From Crossiella sp. CA-258035 (GTDB lineage: Bacteria; Actinomycetota; Actinomycetes; Mycobacteriales; Pseudonocardiaceae): a stretch of DNA of 64,000 nt. The DNA lies in assembly GCF_030064675.1 (NCBI RefSeq), contig NZ_CP116413.1, positions 4,248,001 to 4,312,000 on the forward strand, in the 5' to 3' direction. Each line of letters begins with the position of its first letter. Within the stretch, counting starts at the first letter, position 1. Positions 55,866 to 64,000 of this stretch are shown here, in pieces. A model generated the notes under the pieces. That model did not search any database. It saw nothing but the letters and a program-made list of their open reading frames with translations, and was not told the origin of the DNA. Made by a program: the position numbers and the translations under genes.

Positions 55866-57094
55866 CCGTCCTCGACGCGCTGCCGGACCTGATCGCCGAA
55901 CACCGGGTGCCCGGCGCGGTCCTCGGCGTCCACGCCAACGGCGAGCACCAGGAACGCGCCGCCGGTGTGCTCAACACCCGCACCGGCGTCCCGGTCACCA
56001 CCGACTCGCTGTTCCAGATCGGCTCGGTCAGCAAGGTCTGGACCGCCACCCTGGCCATGCGACTGGTACACAAGGGAAAGCTCGACTTGGACCGCCCCGT
56101 CCGCACCTACCTGCCGGACTTCCGCCTGGCGGAGGAGTCAGCGGCGGCGGTCATCACCACCCGCCAACTCCTCTGCCACACCGCGGGTTTTGACGGCGAC
56201 CAGTTCGACACCAGCGAGGCGGCCCAACTCTTCGCACCGGGAGAGCTGTTCTCCTACAACAACGCCGGCTACTGCGTGCTCGGCCAGATCATCGAAGCCC
56301 TGCACGGCAAGCCGTTCATCCAGTGCCTCACCGACCACCTCATCCAACCGCTGAACCTCACCCACACCGCCACCGACGCCGACCAGGCCATCCTGTACCG
56401 AGCCGCGGTCGGCCACCTCCAACCCAGCCCCAAGGACCCACCCCAGCCCACCACGGTCTGGGCCCTGCCCCGCTCGCTCGCGGCGGCGGGCTCCGTGCTC
56501 ACCATGAGCGCCCGCGACCTGCTTTCCTTCGCCCGCAGCCACTTCACCGGCGAAGTCAGCCAGGCCATGCGGGTCGAACAGGTGCGCATCGCCCCCATCA
56601 CCGCGCACGGCAACGCCTGGGCGCTGGGCTGGGAGGTCTTCCACCTCGGCGAGCACACCATGTACGGCCACAACGGAAACACCATCGGCCAAGCCGCGTT
56701 CCTCCGCCTGATCCCCGAGCTGGACCTCGCCATCACCCTGCTCACCAACGGCGGCGAAGCCGAAGCCCTGCACCACAAACTCCTCACCCACCTGCTACGC
56801 GACCTCGCCGGTATCGACCTACCCGCGCCCCCGACCCCAACCCCAGGCCCGATCGACGCCACCCGCTACCTCGGCACCTACGGCAACTCCCTCACCACCA
56901 CCACGATCACCCAGGACCACACCGGCGCGGTCCGGGCCGACGGCGTCCAACTCCTGCCACACGGCAAGGACGCCCTGATCACCGCCCAACCGGAGCAGGG
57001 CCTGCACCGCATCCACCACTTCCTCGGCGACAACGGCCACGGCCAAGCCCGCTTCCTGCACAACGGCCGCGCGATGCCCCGCCGCGCCACCTGA
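55862..57094 (+). CDS. Beta-lactamase-family serine hydrolase, second of a pair
   Basis: 410 residues. SxxK is in FQIGSVSKVWTATLAM, YxN in FSYNNAGY and the third element in MYGHNGNT (HxG), so all three active-site motifs are intact. After about residue 320 a Pro-rich linker leads to a small C-terminal beta domain (RYLGTYGNSLTTTTITQD) of the kind found in peptidase and esterase members. No signal peptide. Translationally coupled to the preceding hydrolase, to which it is only distantly similar, so this is an old pair rather than a recent duplication. Confidence 0.9.
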   Translation: MTVLDALPDLIAEHRVPGAVLGVHANGEHQERAAGVLNTRTGVPVTTDSLFQIGSVSKVWTATLAMRLVHKGKLDLDRPVRTYLPDFRLAEESAAAVITTRQLLCHTAGFDGDQFDTSEAAQLFAPGELFSYNNAGYCVLGQIIEALHGKPFIQCLTDHLIQPLNLTHTATDADQAILYRAAVGHLQPSPKDPPQPTTVWALPRSLAAAGSVLTMSARDLLSFARSHFTGEVSQAMRVEQVRIAPITAHGNAWALGWEVFHLGEHTMYGHNGNTIGQAAFLRLIPELDLAITLLTNGGEAEALHHKLLTHLLRDLAGIDLPAPPTPTPGPIDATRYLGTYGNSLTTTTITQDHTGAVRADGVQLLPHGKDALITAQPEQGLHRIHHFLGDNGHGQARFLHNGRAMPRRAT

Positions 57095-57101
57095 CCGGCC
57101 G

Positions 57102-57129
57102 CGCCGCGGGGCCACTCAGCCCCGCAGCG
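57102..57129. terminator. Hairpin terminator overlapping a stop codon
   Basis: CGCCGCGGGGC at 57102-57112 and GCCCCGCAGCG at 57119-57129 pair with one G-T or mismatch around six bases. The hairpin lies between the second serine hydrolase and the convergent lipoprotein gene and runs into the last codons of the latter. Confidence 0.55.
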
Positions 57130-57883
57130 CGGTCTCCGGACTGCACCCCGGCCCGCCCTCCCCGGCCCTGTTCTCCCGCCAGGACAACCCGTACGTGCGC
57201 ACGTTCCCGGCCTTGCGCGCCGCCATCACACAGTTCGTGGACTCCCCGCGCCCAGCCCACACCGCCACCCCGACGTCAGCCCCGGCCACCACCACCCGCG
57301 CCCCCTCCCACGGATCCTTGTCAGCCGGATCCGCCTGCGGCACCCCGATCTCCTCGCGCACCGCGGCCAGCACCTCCTCCTGCACCGGAGCGGAAGGCAG
57401 GCCGCGCAACAACGCCACGAGCTTGGCCCCCGCGTCGGGCGGCACCTTCCACCGCACCGGCAACGGTGGTGGCGTGTAGGGCGTGGCATCTTTCGGACAG
57501 CCCGTGCGCGCCGGTCTGCCCATGATCCCGTGGTAGTTGAAGTTCATCTCGTAACAGACGTCCCGCGCCGGCCTCGACCTGCCGAAGAACCCGCTGGGTT
57601 CCAAGGCAGGCTGATGAATCCGGATCATTAGCTGGGCCGTCCGCTCCGCGACGTCGACCCCGTGCGGCACCTCCCGCGCCAGCAGCACCGCGAAGTTCCC
57701 CGACTTGCCCAGCGTGGTGGCCAGCGCCGCCCGCGCGAAACCCGCCGCGTCCGGCTGCCGCGGATAGCTGATCGCGGTGGCCAGCGTCTCGGCCTGGCGG
57801 TCGGTTTCCGCGTCACCGGGATGGGCACACGCGGTCAGCGCGAGCACCGCACCGACCGCGGGCACCAGACGAGAAGTACGCAC
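57116..57883 (-). CDS. Putative lipoprotein of unknown function
   Basis: 255 residues from the GTG at 57883. The N-terminus RTSRLVPAVGAVLALTACAHPG has a basic start, a hydrophobic stretch and the lipobox LTAC, so it should be lipid-anchored outside the membrane. The mature part has two features: a region with VCYEMNFNYHG and a Cys pair (GCPKDATP), and a C-terminal segment with STNCVMAARKAGNVRTYGLSW. No family is recognised. It follows the trypsin-STAND gene after 55 bases on the same strand and may work with it. Longer upstream starts would place the lipobox too deep. Confidence 0.7.
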   Translation of the reverse strand: MRTSRLVPAVGAVLALTACAHPGDAETDRQAETLATAISYPRQPDAAGFARAALATTLGKSGNFAVLLAREVPHGVDVAERTAQLMIRIHQPALEPSGFFGRSRPARDVCYEMNFNYHGIMGRPARTGCPKDATPYTPPPLPVRWKVPPDAGAKLVALLRGLPSAPVQEEVLAAVREEIGVPQADPADKDPWEGARVVVAGADVGVAVWAGRGESTNCVMAARKAGNVRTYGLSWRENRAGEGGPGCSPETALRG

Positions 57884-57938
57884 CCCAGCAGCCAACCCCG
57901 CCAGTGTCGCCTTGTCGTGAGTGTTTCTACCTGTTCGC

Positions 57939-60900
57939 TCAGCGTTCGGCGCACGGCGGCCCGGTGTCCGCACCCTCCGGCAGGGTCTTGAGCTCCTCCT
58001 CCCGGAACGGCCGCCCCACCGCCTGGCAAACCTGGGCGAACCACTCCTCCGGCGCCAGCTTCAGCTCCGACCGCCCGTGGGCGGTGTAACCGCTGATCAC
58101 GTTGTCCCGCACCAGCCACCGAGCCCGGATCGAGCCCGGCACCTCCAGGCTGACCAGGCCGACCGGCTCGCTGGGATGCCAGATCTGCAGTCGGCCCTTG
58201 TCGTCCTCGCTCACCAGGTGACCACTCCCGGCCAGGCCGACGAGCTTGCGCATCCCGGTCGGCACCAGCGTCCGGCCGTGCACCACCTGGCGGGTGGCCA
58301 CGTCCCAGACCCGCAGGGACTTGGTGCCGTCCCACTCGTTGCCGTACATGGCCGCCATCCGACTGCCGTCGTCGTTGAACCTGACCGCGCTGACCTGACC
58401 CAGCCCAGGTTCTCCCGGGAAGGAGCCGATTCGGGCCCGGGTGCCCAGGTCCCACAGCTCGATCAGCTGCTCCTTGCCCAGCACGATGTGCCAGCGGGGA
58501 TGCCCCGGCACGGCCGCGGCCTTACTGCGCACCGCCAGCCAGCGCAGATCCTCCTGATCCTCGCGTAGCACGTGGGGCTGGTCGAGCAAGCGGCCAGTGA
58601 GCGGGTCCCAGCGACTCGCGGTCCCGGCGTAGACGACCTCCAGCGAGTTGTCGGCCACCGCGCTGATCGAGCCGCGGAACCGTTCCCGGATGTCCTCGAT
58701 CCCTGGCGCGACAGGCAGTTCGATCCGGTGGCGTTCGGTCATCGCTGGTACGTCGTAAACCACCAGTTGGGAGCCTGCCAACCCGGCCAGTGCGCGGCCG
58801 TCGGTGGTGAAGGTGAGTTCGGGTTCCATCTTGGCCAGGTCAGTGACCACCTTCGCGGGCAGTTCCCGGCCGGTGGCCGCGGCGATGTTGTCCAGCAGAC
58901 GGGCGGTCATAGCGTGCCGGTCGAACTCGATCGCGTGCCGGTCATCGCGGCTGGTGGCGATGAGGTTGAGCTCCGCTGGCGAACGGAAGTCCGGCTGGCT
59001 GCCCGGCGGCGGCATGGTCGAGCGCAGCAGCCGCCTGCCGGAAGCGGAGGCCACCGTCAATCCTTCCGGACCTGGTAGCACCACCCGATCCGGGAACTCC
59101 TCGGGTGGCACGATCGGTCCCGGCGCGATGACCCTTTTGCCCGTGCTCAGATCCACCACCAGCACCATCGTGTGCACGCGGTCGCCGCCGCTCGTGGCGG
59201 CCACCGCGTACCGGCGAGTCACGTCGGGTTTGGCGGAGAGGCAGGACCACTCCCCGATGGACGCGGTTCGCTCGATCCGGCCGTCCGCCACCCGGCGGAC
59301 TTCGAGCCGGTACTCCCCGCGGCGATCGGGATCGGGGCCGCAGTGCATGGCCACCGAGCCGTCGAGCACCAGCGGGCCTTGAATCCCGTTGGCCACCAGC
59401 GCTCCGGTGCTGATCGACCGCCGGGCGGTCCGCTCCTGATAGTTCTTGGCCGAACCGGATGTGATCTCGGGGAAGGTGATGATGTCGCGGTCCGGCCCGG
59501 TGGCGAAGACCGGCGGCACGTTGTTCAGCGCACTGATGTGGTCGGTCGGGATCCGGTTGGGGATCTCCTTGCGGTTGACGACGTCCCAGATGGTCAGCTG
59601 GTCAGGCTGCCCGATCAGGCTCACGTGGGTTAGCAGCCGCTCGCTGTCCTGGTCGAACACCGCCATGAGGTAGTCGGCCTCCGGCCTCGGATCGGCGACC
59701 GGCGCGCGCAGCTCGACCGGTCCACTGCGGTCCCGGATGTTCCACAGCCACACCCCTCCGCGCTGGGAAAGCCGGGCCAGCCAACGGCCGTCCGGACTCA
59801 CCGCGTCCCGGTGCAGCAGCACATCCCTCGATGGCAGGGGAGGCTGCCACACCTGTGGTGCGGGCGTGTCCAGGCCGGTGACCACCTCAAGACCGCCATC
59901 GGGTCCGTGCACCGCCACCGTCGAGCCGTCCCCGGAAGCCGCCATTGCCTTGACCGCGCCCACGGTCAGTGGCACCGCGCCGACCACGTTGCGCAGCCGC
60001 AGGTGGGCCTGCAACAGCGCCGAGTACGCCTCGGGCGCGGCCGGATCGTGGTTCCACGCGGCCAGTGCAGTCAGCGCCGAGGTGTCCGCCGCGACCTCCG
60101 CGGTGCGCTGCGACTGCTGGGCGAGCAGCCGGGCGGCCTGCTGGCGGGCCTGGGTGCGCAGGGTGTTGTTGCTGACCACGGTGGTCACGGTCAGTCCGGC
60201 AGTGAACAGCGCCAGCACCGAGATCACCGCGATGACCTGGCGCAGCACCCGGACCTGACGCTGGGCCGCGGCGGTGCTGTGCCCGATGTAGTCGCGGTCG
60301 TCGGGGCTCAGCCGGTCCGGGTGCCGCGCGGCCTGCTCCTGGGCGGTGGCCAGCTGTGCGCCGCGCAGCCGGAGGCCGGGATCGTGCTCGGCGTCCTGCC
60401 AGGCGGTCAGCTGGTCGCGCAGGCGGTGGTGCCAGGTGGCGAACTCGCGGTCCTCGGCCAGCCAGCCGCGCAGCTGGCCCCAGTGCCGGATCAGCGCCTC
60501 GTGCACCAGGTCGGCGACCTCCTGGCCGCGGGGCCGGGTCAGCACGACCAGCTTGTGCCGGGCGAGTGTGGTCAGTACCGCGCGGTCGGCCTCGGCGAGT
60601 CCGGCCACCGGCAGTGGGCGGCGGCCGTGGCCCTGCTCGCCGACTGGGTGGGTCATCTCGGTCAACAACCGTTGCGCCAGCACGCGATCGGCGGCGGACA
60701 GGCCCAGGTACACCGTGTCGGCGTGGTCCTTGAGCGCGCCGCTGACCCCGCCCAGCCGTTCGTACACCGCGTGCTGGAGCTGGTTGCCGTGCCCCTGCTC
60801 GTCCCACAGCCGCTGCAACGCGAAGCCGACCAGCGGTAGCGCGCCCTCGTCGGTGCCCGCCTCGTCCAGGATGCGCCCGGCCAGGCCCGGTTCCAGGCGC

Positions 60901-62021
60901 ACCCCAGGCGTAGTGGACAGCGGGCCGGTGATCACCTCGGTCAGCTGGGCGCGGCTCATCGGCGGCACCAGCACCTGTCCCTCGGCCAGCAGTGCCCTGG
61001 TTTCCGCGGTGAGCAAGGCTTCCAGCCCGCCCGGCCGCAGGGTGAGCACCGCGCGCAGGCCCCAGCTCCCGTCCGGCCGGGCGGGGGTGCGCTCGGCCAG
61101 GTCGGCGAGCTTGGACAGCAGTGCGCGGGCGGCGGGCGGGTCGGCGGCGGTCAGCTCCTCGAACTGGTCGGCGAAGACCAGCGTGCCCGGCTCCGGCGCG
61201 GCCGGCAGCTCCGGCTCGGCCCCGGCCCGGAAGGCCACCACCCGCACACCCTGTTGCCGCAGCACCGGAATCAGCCCGGCGTGCACCAGCGAGGACTTGC
61301 CGCTGCCGGAAGCCCCGGCCACCGTGACCACCGGGTGCTCGCGCACCGCCGCGACCAGCCGGGCGAGGTCGTCCGCGCGGCCGTGGAAGACCGCGGCATC
61401 GGCCTCGGTGAAGGCGGCCAGGCCCCGGTACGGGTTGGGCGGGTGCAGCCGCGCCCGCAGGTCCGGCCACTCCGCGAACAGGGCCGAGGTCGGGTGCATG
61501 TACGCGGTCCGCTCGCTGTCCACCGCCACCACGAACCCGACCACGCAGTTGCGCGCCGCGTCCCACAGCGGCGCGCCGCTGAACCCCGGCCGCACCCTCG
61601 GTCCCGGTCCCGCCTCCAGCTGCACCCACCCGGTGCCCTGTCCGCCCCTGGACCGGACCACCGCCCACAGGCCGTCGTCGCGGTCCTGCGGGAAGCCGAA
61701 CACCCGCAGTTCCCGGTCCCACAGGTCGGGCTCCTCGGCCAGCCAGGGCACGGCCGCGGCCTTGGGCGCGGGCTGGTGCAGCCGCAGCAGGGCCAGGTCG
61801 CCCCGGTTGTCCGCGGCCGGTGGCGCCCAGCGCAGCACCGTGGCCTCCCGCCGCGGCCGCTCGGACAGCAGCGGGAAGTCCACGGTGACCACGGCATCCG
61901 GTCCGGGCAGCACGTGCGCGCAGGTGCACAGCAGGTCGGGAGCGAGCAGGAAGCCTGCGCCCAGCACCGCGCCGTCAGCCGCGCGCACGCGCACGACCGC
62001 GGTGTCGATTCCGCCAGTCAT
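57939..62021 (-). CDS. Trypsin-like peptidase fused to STAND NTPase and WD40-like repeats
   Basis: 1360 residues from the ATG at 62021, which has GCGGGGG before it; a TTG 16 codons upstream is the alternative. The serine peptidase domain (about 1-190) has His in LCTCAHVL, Asp in NRGDLALLRL and Ser in RPGFSGAPLWD. The STAND NTPase follows (NPYRGLAAFTEADAAVFHGR, P-loop GASGSGKSSL, Walker B VFADQFEEL), with a helical arm. A membrane-like segment (VIAVISVLALFTAGLTVTTVV) lies near 620 and the rest consists of WD40-type beta-propeller repeats (QLTIWDVV, LWDLGTRARIGSF, LRVWDVATRQ). Peptidase-STAND proteins are seen as effectors of cell-suicide-type conflict systems. The membrane segment would place the peptidase and NTPase on the inner face. 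Confidence 0.92.
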   Translation of the reverse strand: MTGGIDTAVVRVRAADGAVLGAGFLLAPDLLCTCAHVLPGPDAVVTVDFPLLSERPRREATVLRWAPPAADNRGDLALLRLHQPAPKAAAVPWLAEEPDLWDRELRVFGFPQDRDDGLWAVVRSRGGQGTGWVQLEAGPGPRVRPGFSGAPLWDAARNCVVGFVVAVDSERTAYMHPTSALFAEWPDLRARLHPPNPYRGLAAFTEADAAVFHGRADDLARLVAAVREHPVVTVAGASGSGKSSLVHAGLIPVLRQQGVRVVAFRAGAEPELPAAPEPGTLVFADQFEELTAADPPAARALLSKLADLAERTPARPDGSWGLRAVLTLRPGGLEALLTAETRALLAEGQVLVPPMSRAQLTEVITGPLSTTPGVRLEPGLAGRILDEAGTDEGALPLVGFALQRLWDEQGHGNQLQHAVYERLGGVSGALKDHADTVYLGLSAADRVLAQRLLTEMTHPVGEQGHGRRPLPVAGLAEADRAVLTTLARHKLVVLTRPRGQEVADLVHEALIRHWGQLRGWLAEDREFATWHHRLRDQLTAWQDAEHDPGLRLRGAQLATAQEQAARHPDRLSPDDRDYIGHSTAAAQRQVRVLRQVIAVISVLALFTAGLTVTTVVSNNTLRTQARQQAARLLAQQSQRTAEVAADTSALTALAAWNHDPAAPEAYSALLQAHLRLRNVVGAVPLTVGAVKAMAASGDGSTVAVHGPDGGLEVVTGLDTPAPQVWQPPLPSRDVLLHRDAVSPDGRWLARLSQRGGVWLWNIRDRSGPVELRAPVADPRPEADYLMAVFDQDSERLLTHVSLIGQPDQLTIWDVVNRKEIPNRIPTDHISALNNVPPVFATGPDRDIITFPEITSGSAKNYQERTARRSISTGALVANGIQGPLVLDGSVAMHCGPDPDRRGEYRLEVRRVADGRIERTASIGEWSCLSAKPDVTRRYAVAATSGGDRVHTMVLVVDLSTGKRVIAPGPIVPPEEFPDRVVLPGPEGLTVASASGRRLLRSTMPPPGSQPDFRSPAELNLIATSRDDRHAIEFDRHAMTARLLDNIAAATGRELPAKVVTDLAKMEPELTFTTDGRALAGLAGSQLVVYDVPAMTERHRIELPVAPGIEDIRERFRGSISAVADNSLEVVYAGTASRWDPLTGRLLDQPHVLREDQEDLRWLAVRSKAAAVPGHPRWHIVLGKEQLIELWDLGTRARIGSFPGEPGLGQVSAVRFNDDGSRMAAMYGNEWDGTKSLRVWDVATRQVVHGRTLVPTGMRKLVGLAGSGHLVSEDDKGRLQIWHPSEPVGLVSLEVPGSIRARWLVRDNVISGYTAHGRSELKLAPEEWFAQVCQAVGRPFREEELKTLPEGADTGPPCAER

Positions 62022-62100
62022 CGTCCCCCGCAACCCTTCGGCGATCGCACCGCGAATTGTCGGGGCCAAGAACGTTGCCGCGCGGGGGTTTGCCGCCGGA

Positions 62101-62850
62101 CTACGCGATCGGGCTAGCGCGCCGAAGTCGCATCCGGTAGCCCTCGGTCACATAAGGCATCTCCGTCGGCTGCCGGTCCGCCAGCAGCGCGCGCACCCGC
62201 CCCAGCAGCTCCTCCCTGGTCGCGGACGGCAGGGTGATCACGTAGCTGCGGGAGGCGACCATGTCCAGCGCCTCCGCCGTGGTGATCGGCTGCTGCCAGC
62301 GGAAGTCCCGCCGCTCGACCGGTCCGAACGGCTCGCCGACCTGGTTGGCCTGCCGCTCCTCGTTGGTGGCCGGGCCGTAGTCGCGCAGGATCCGCTCCAG
62401 CTCGGCGACCCAGGGCACCGAGACGTCGCGCATGTTCCACACCAGGCCCAGCCAGCCGCCGGGGCGCAGCACTCTGGTGGCCTCCGGGACCGCGCGGGCC
62501 GGGTCCACCCAGTGCCAAGCCTGCGCGCAGACCAAGACGTCCACGCTGTTGTCCGGCAACGGGATTGACTCGCCGCTGCCCGGCAGCACCCGGACCTCCG
62601 GGAGCACCTGGGCGAACTGCTCGCGCATGCCGTCGGAGGGCTCCACCGCGATGACCTCGCGGTCCGGGGCGCGCAGCGCGCGGGTGAGCTTGCCGGTGCC
62701 CGCGCCGAGGTCGACCACGGTGCGGGCGTCCCCTGGCACCAGCCAGGCCACGGCTTCCGGTGGGTAGCCGGGGCGGCCGCGTTCGTAGGTGTCCGCGGCC
62801 GCGCCGAACGAGCGGGCCTGCCGGTCTCTCTCCTGCTCCATGCCGGTCAT
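62101..62850 (-). CDS. Class I SAM-dependent methyltransferase
   Basis: 249 residues, ATG at 62850 behind AAAGGCAGG and overlapping the ABC-F stop (ATGA). The SAM-binding motif [15 protein letters not shown] is followed by the acidic loop in [10 protein letters not shown], then the motif [14 protein letters not shown] and the post-strand [12 protein letters not shown]. The N-terminal [23 protein letters not shown] is typical of small-molecule methyltransferases of the UbiE/Methyltransf_11 type. The substrate is unknown. Coupling to an ABC-F gene suggests a function in resistance, perhaps drug or ribosome modification, but this is weak. Confidence 0.88.
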   Translation of the reverse strand: MTGMEQERDRQARSFGAAADTYERGRPGYPPEAVAWLVPGDARTVVDLGAGTGKLTRALRAPDREVIAVEPSDGMREQFAQVLPEVRVLPGSGESIPLPDNSVDVLVCAQAWHWVDPARAVPEATRVLRPGGWLGLVWNMRDVSVPWVAELERILRDYGPATNEERQANQVGEPFGPVERRDFRWQQPITTAEALDMVASRSYVITLPSATREELLGRVRALLADRQPTEMPYVTEGYRMRLRRASPIA

Positions 62851-64000
62851 CCTGCCTTTCCGCGCAGGGCCAGCCGGGGCCAATGCGCCAGTTCGGTCAG
62901 CAGGCCGCGGTCGTGGGTGGCCACCACCACGGCGGCGCTGGTGCCCGCGATCGCCTCGGTCAGCTCGTCGACCAGGGCGGGGGAGAGGTGGTTGGTGGGC
63001 TCGTCGAAGATCACCAGGTCTGGGCGGGTGGCCAGCTTCATGGCCAGGTCCAGCCGCCGTTGCTGGCCCAGGGACAGGCGGGCCACCGGGGTGCGCGCGG
63101 CCTCCCGGTCGAGCAGGCCGGAGGCGGTGGGCGAGCCGGGCAGGGCCGCCCGCTCGAACAACTGCCGGGCGGTCAGCTCACCCGGCCAGTCCGGCACCTC
63201 TTGGGCGATCAACGCGATCCGCGCGCCGGGTAGCCGCCGCACCTCGCCGCTGGTCGGTGGCAGTTCCCCGGCCAGCACCGCGAGCAGGGTCGACTTCCCG
63301 GTCCCGTTCCCACCGGTGATCAACAACCGGTCGCCGCCGTCCACCGTGAGCGTCACCTCCTCCTCAAGACGACCGGTCACCTTCACGGCGTGGGCGCGCA
63401 ACAGCCCAGCGCCGGCCCGGGTGCTCGGCTCCGGCCAGCGCAGGGTCAGCGGCGGCGCGGGCACGGTGACCCGGTGCGCCGCCAGTGCCTCCTGCGCCCG
63501 GTTGAGCGCCTGCACCACACCCGGCGCGCGGGACTGCCGCTGGTGCTTGCCGGTGCCCTTGTCCGGCCGCCACCCGGTGCTCAGCCGGGACCGCGCCTGG
63601 TCGAGGGCGACGGACAGGCCACGCTGCTCGGCCTGCTGCTCCTCGTACTCCTGCACCCACTGCGCCCGGTCCCGCCGACGGCCCTCCAGCCAGGCCGCGT
63701 AACCCCCGGCATACCACCGTGGCCTGCCGTCCTGGCTGGGATCGAGGTCGAGGAACTCGCGGGTCACCTCGCGCAGCAGCGTGCGGTCGTGGCTGACCAG
63801 CGCCAGCCCGCCCCGGTGCGCCCGCAGCCGCTCGGTGAGGAAGGTCAGCCCACCGGCGTCGAGGTGGTTGCTGGGCTCGTCCAGCAGCAGGATGTCGTGC
63901 CCGGCGCTGAGCAGGCAGGCCAGCCGCACCCGGTACCGCTGCCCGACCGACAGCGTGCGCAGCTCCCGCTCGCGGTCGGTGCAGGCGTCCAGTCCGGCCA
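62847..64000 (-). CDS. ABC-F ATPase, C-terminal part (cut by right edge)
   Basis: About 383 residues are visible; the N-terminus lies off the right edge. The end of the first nucleotide-binding domain shows its signature [15 protein letters not shown] and Walker [14 protein letters not shown] charged interdomain linker ([21 protein letters not shown], the region that reaches the ribosomal exit site in ABC-F proteins) follows. The second domain has Walker [12 protein letters not shown], signature [16 protein letters not shown] and Walker [11 protein letters not shown]. There are no membrane segments. ABC-F proteins either act in translation or protect ribosomes from antibiotics; many in antibiotic producers are resistance genes. 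The coupled methyltransferase is consistent with that but not proof. Confidence 0.93.
   Translation of the reverse strand, partial: AGLDACTDRERELRTLSVGQRYRVRLACLLSAGHDILLLDEPSNHLDAGGLTFLTERLRAHRGGLALVSHDRTLLREVTREFLDLDPSQDGRPRWYAGGYAAWLEGRRRDRAQWVQEYEEQQAEQRGLSVALDQARSRLSTGWRPDKGTGKHQRQSRAPGVVQALNRAQEALAAHRVTVPAPPLTLRWPEPSTRAGAGLLRAHAVKVTGRLEEEVTLTVDGGDRLLITGGNGTGKSTLLAVLAGELPPTSGEVRRLPGARIALIAQEVPDWPGELTARQLFERAALPGSPTASGLLDREAARTPVARLSLGQQRRLDLAMKLATRPDLVIFDEPTNHLSPALVDELTEAIAGTSAAVVVATHDRGLLTELAHWPRLALRGKAG

Noticed and set aside
61560-61590. Loss of activity in the trypsin domain because GDSG reads GFSG
   Set aside because: GFSGAP with the Ser retained is common in this peptidase-STAND group, so it is not evidence of inactivation.

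Overview
The window is GC-rich throughout, uses GTG starts often and packs genes into runs joined by 4-base ATGA/GTGA overlaps. It carries a modular type I polyketide synthase, an AfsR/SARP-type regulator, RsbA-like anti-sigma genes, a Hanks-type kinase and a peptidase-STAND protein. This points to a filamentous actinomycete, probably of the Pseudonocardiales; the order is an inference from gene content. I see no rRNA, tRNA, CRISPR array, insertion sequence or phage module.

Layout. (1) 1-12.1 kb, minus strand: the edge of a polyketide cluster that continues off the left side. A two-module PKS, a cytochrome P450 and the start of a further PKS lie in one operon. (2) 12.3-20.1 kb: a GntR regulator with a talarate/galactarate-dehydratase-like enzyme, a shortened TauE-like protein, an SDR, a cyclase-family hydrolase, and a dialkylglycine-decarboxylase-like enzyme divergent from a LysR regulator. 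(3) 20.1-25.6 kb: two MEDS-domain proteins of the anti-sigma/STAS type, a small protein behind a possible SigF/SigB-type promoter, a secreted GH99-like protein with a membrane acyltransferase, and a DinB-family protein. (4) 25.9-27.6 kb: a two-gene unit of a DUF4365 nuclease-like protein and an unknown partner. (5) 27.6-31.0 kb: B12-independent methionine synthase metE behind a cobalamin riboswitch, with the B12 synthesis gene cobF directly upstream. (6) 31.1-36.5 kb: a secreted M6-like metalloprotease, two regulators and a secreted Xaa-Pro peptidase. (7) 36.5-43.9 kb: LysR, a Tat-exported glycosidase-like protein, formylglycine-generating enzyme, a Cys-type sulfatase, a frameshifted MFS transporter and a secreted fucosidase; together these look like a locus for using sulfated fucosides. 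(8) 44.0-51.6 kb: an aldehyde dehydrogenase, a phosphotransferase, an amidohydrolase remnant, a Ser/Thr kinase fused to an extracellular glycosidase-like domain, a CBM32-PL7-GH16 secreted polysaccharide-degrading enzyme and a shortened intradiol dioxygenase. (9) 51.7-57.1 kb: a SARP-type regulator followed by two coupled beta-lactamase-family hydrolases. (10) 57.1-64 kb, minus strand: an ABC-F protein (cut by the right edge), a methyltransferase, a trypsin-STAND-WD40 protein and a lipoprotein.

Two themes run across the window. One is extracellular polysaccharide attack, with sulfatase plus fucosidase and alginate-lyase plus GH16 domains about 5 kb apart, and a kinase whose outer domain resembles a glycosidase. 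The other is local gene decay: a one-base frameshift in the MFS gene and apparent internal or N-terminal deletions in the TauE, amidohydrolase and dioxygenase genes. A 13-base palindrome that always encodes Ser-Thr-Val-Asp recurs in unrelated genes and is the most unusual sequence-level signal.
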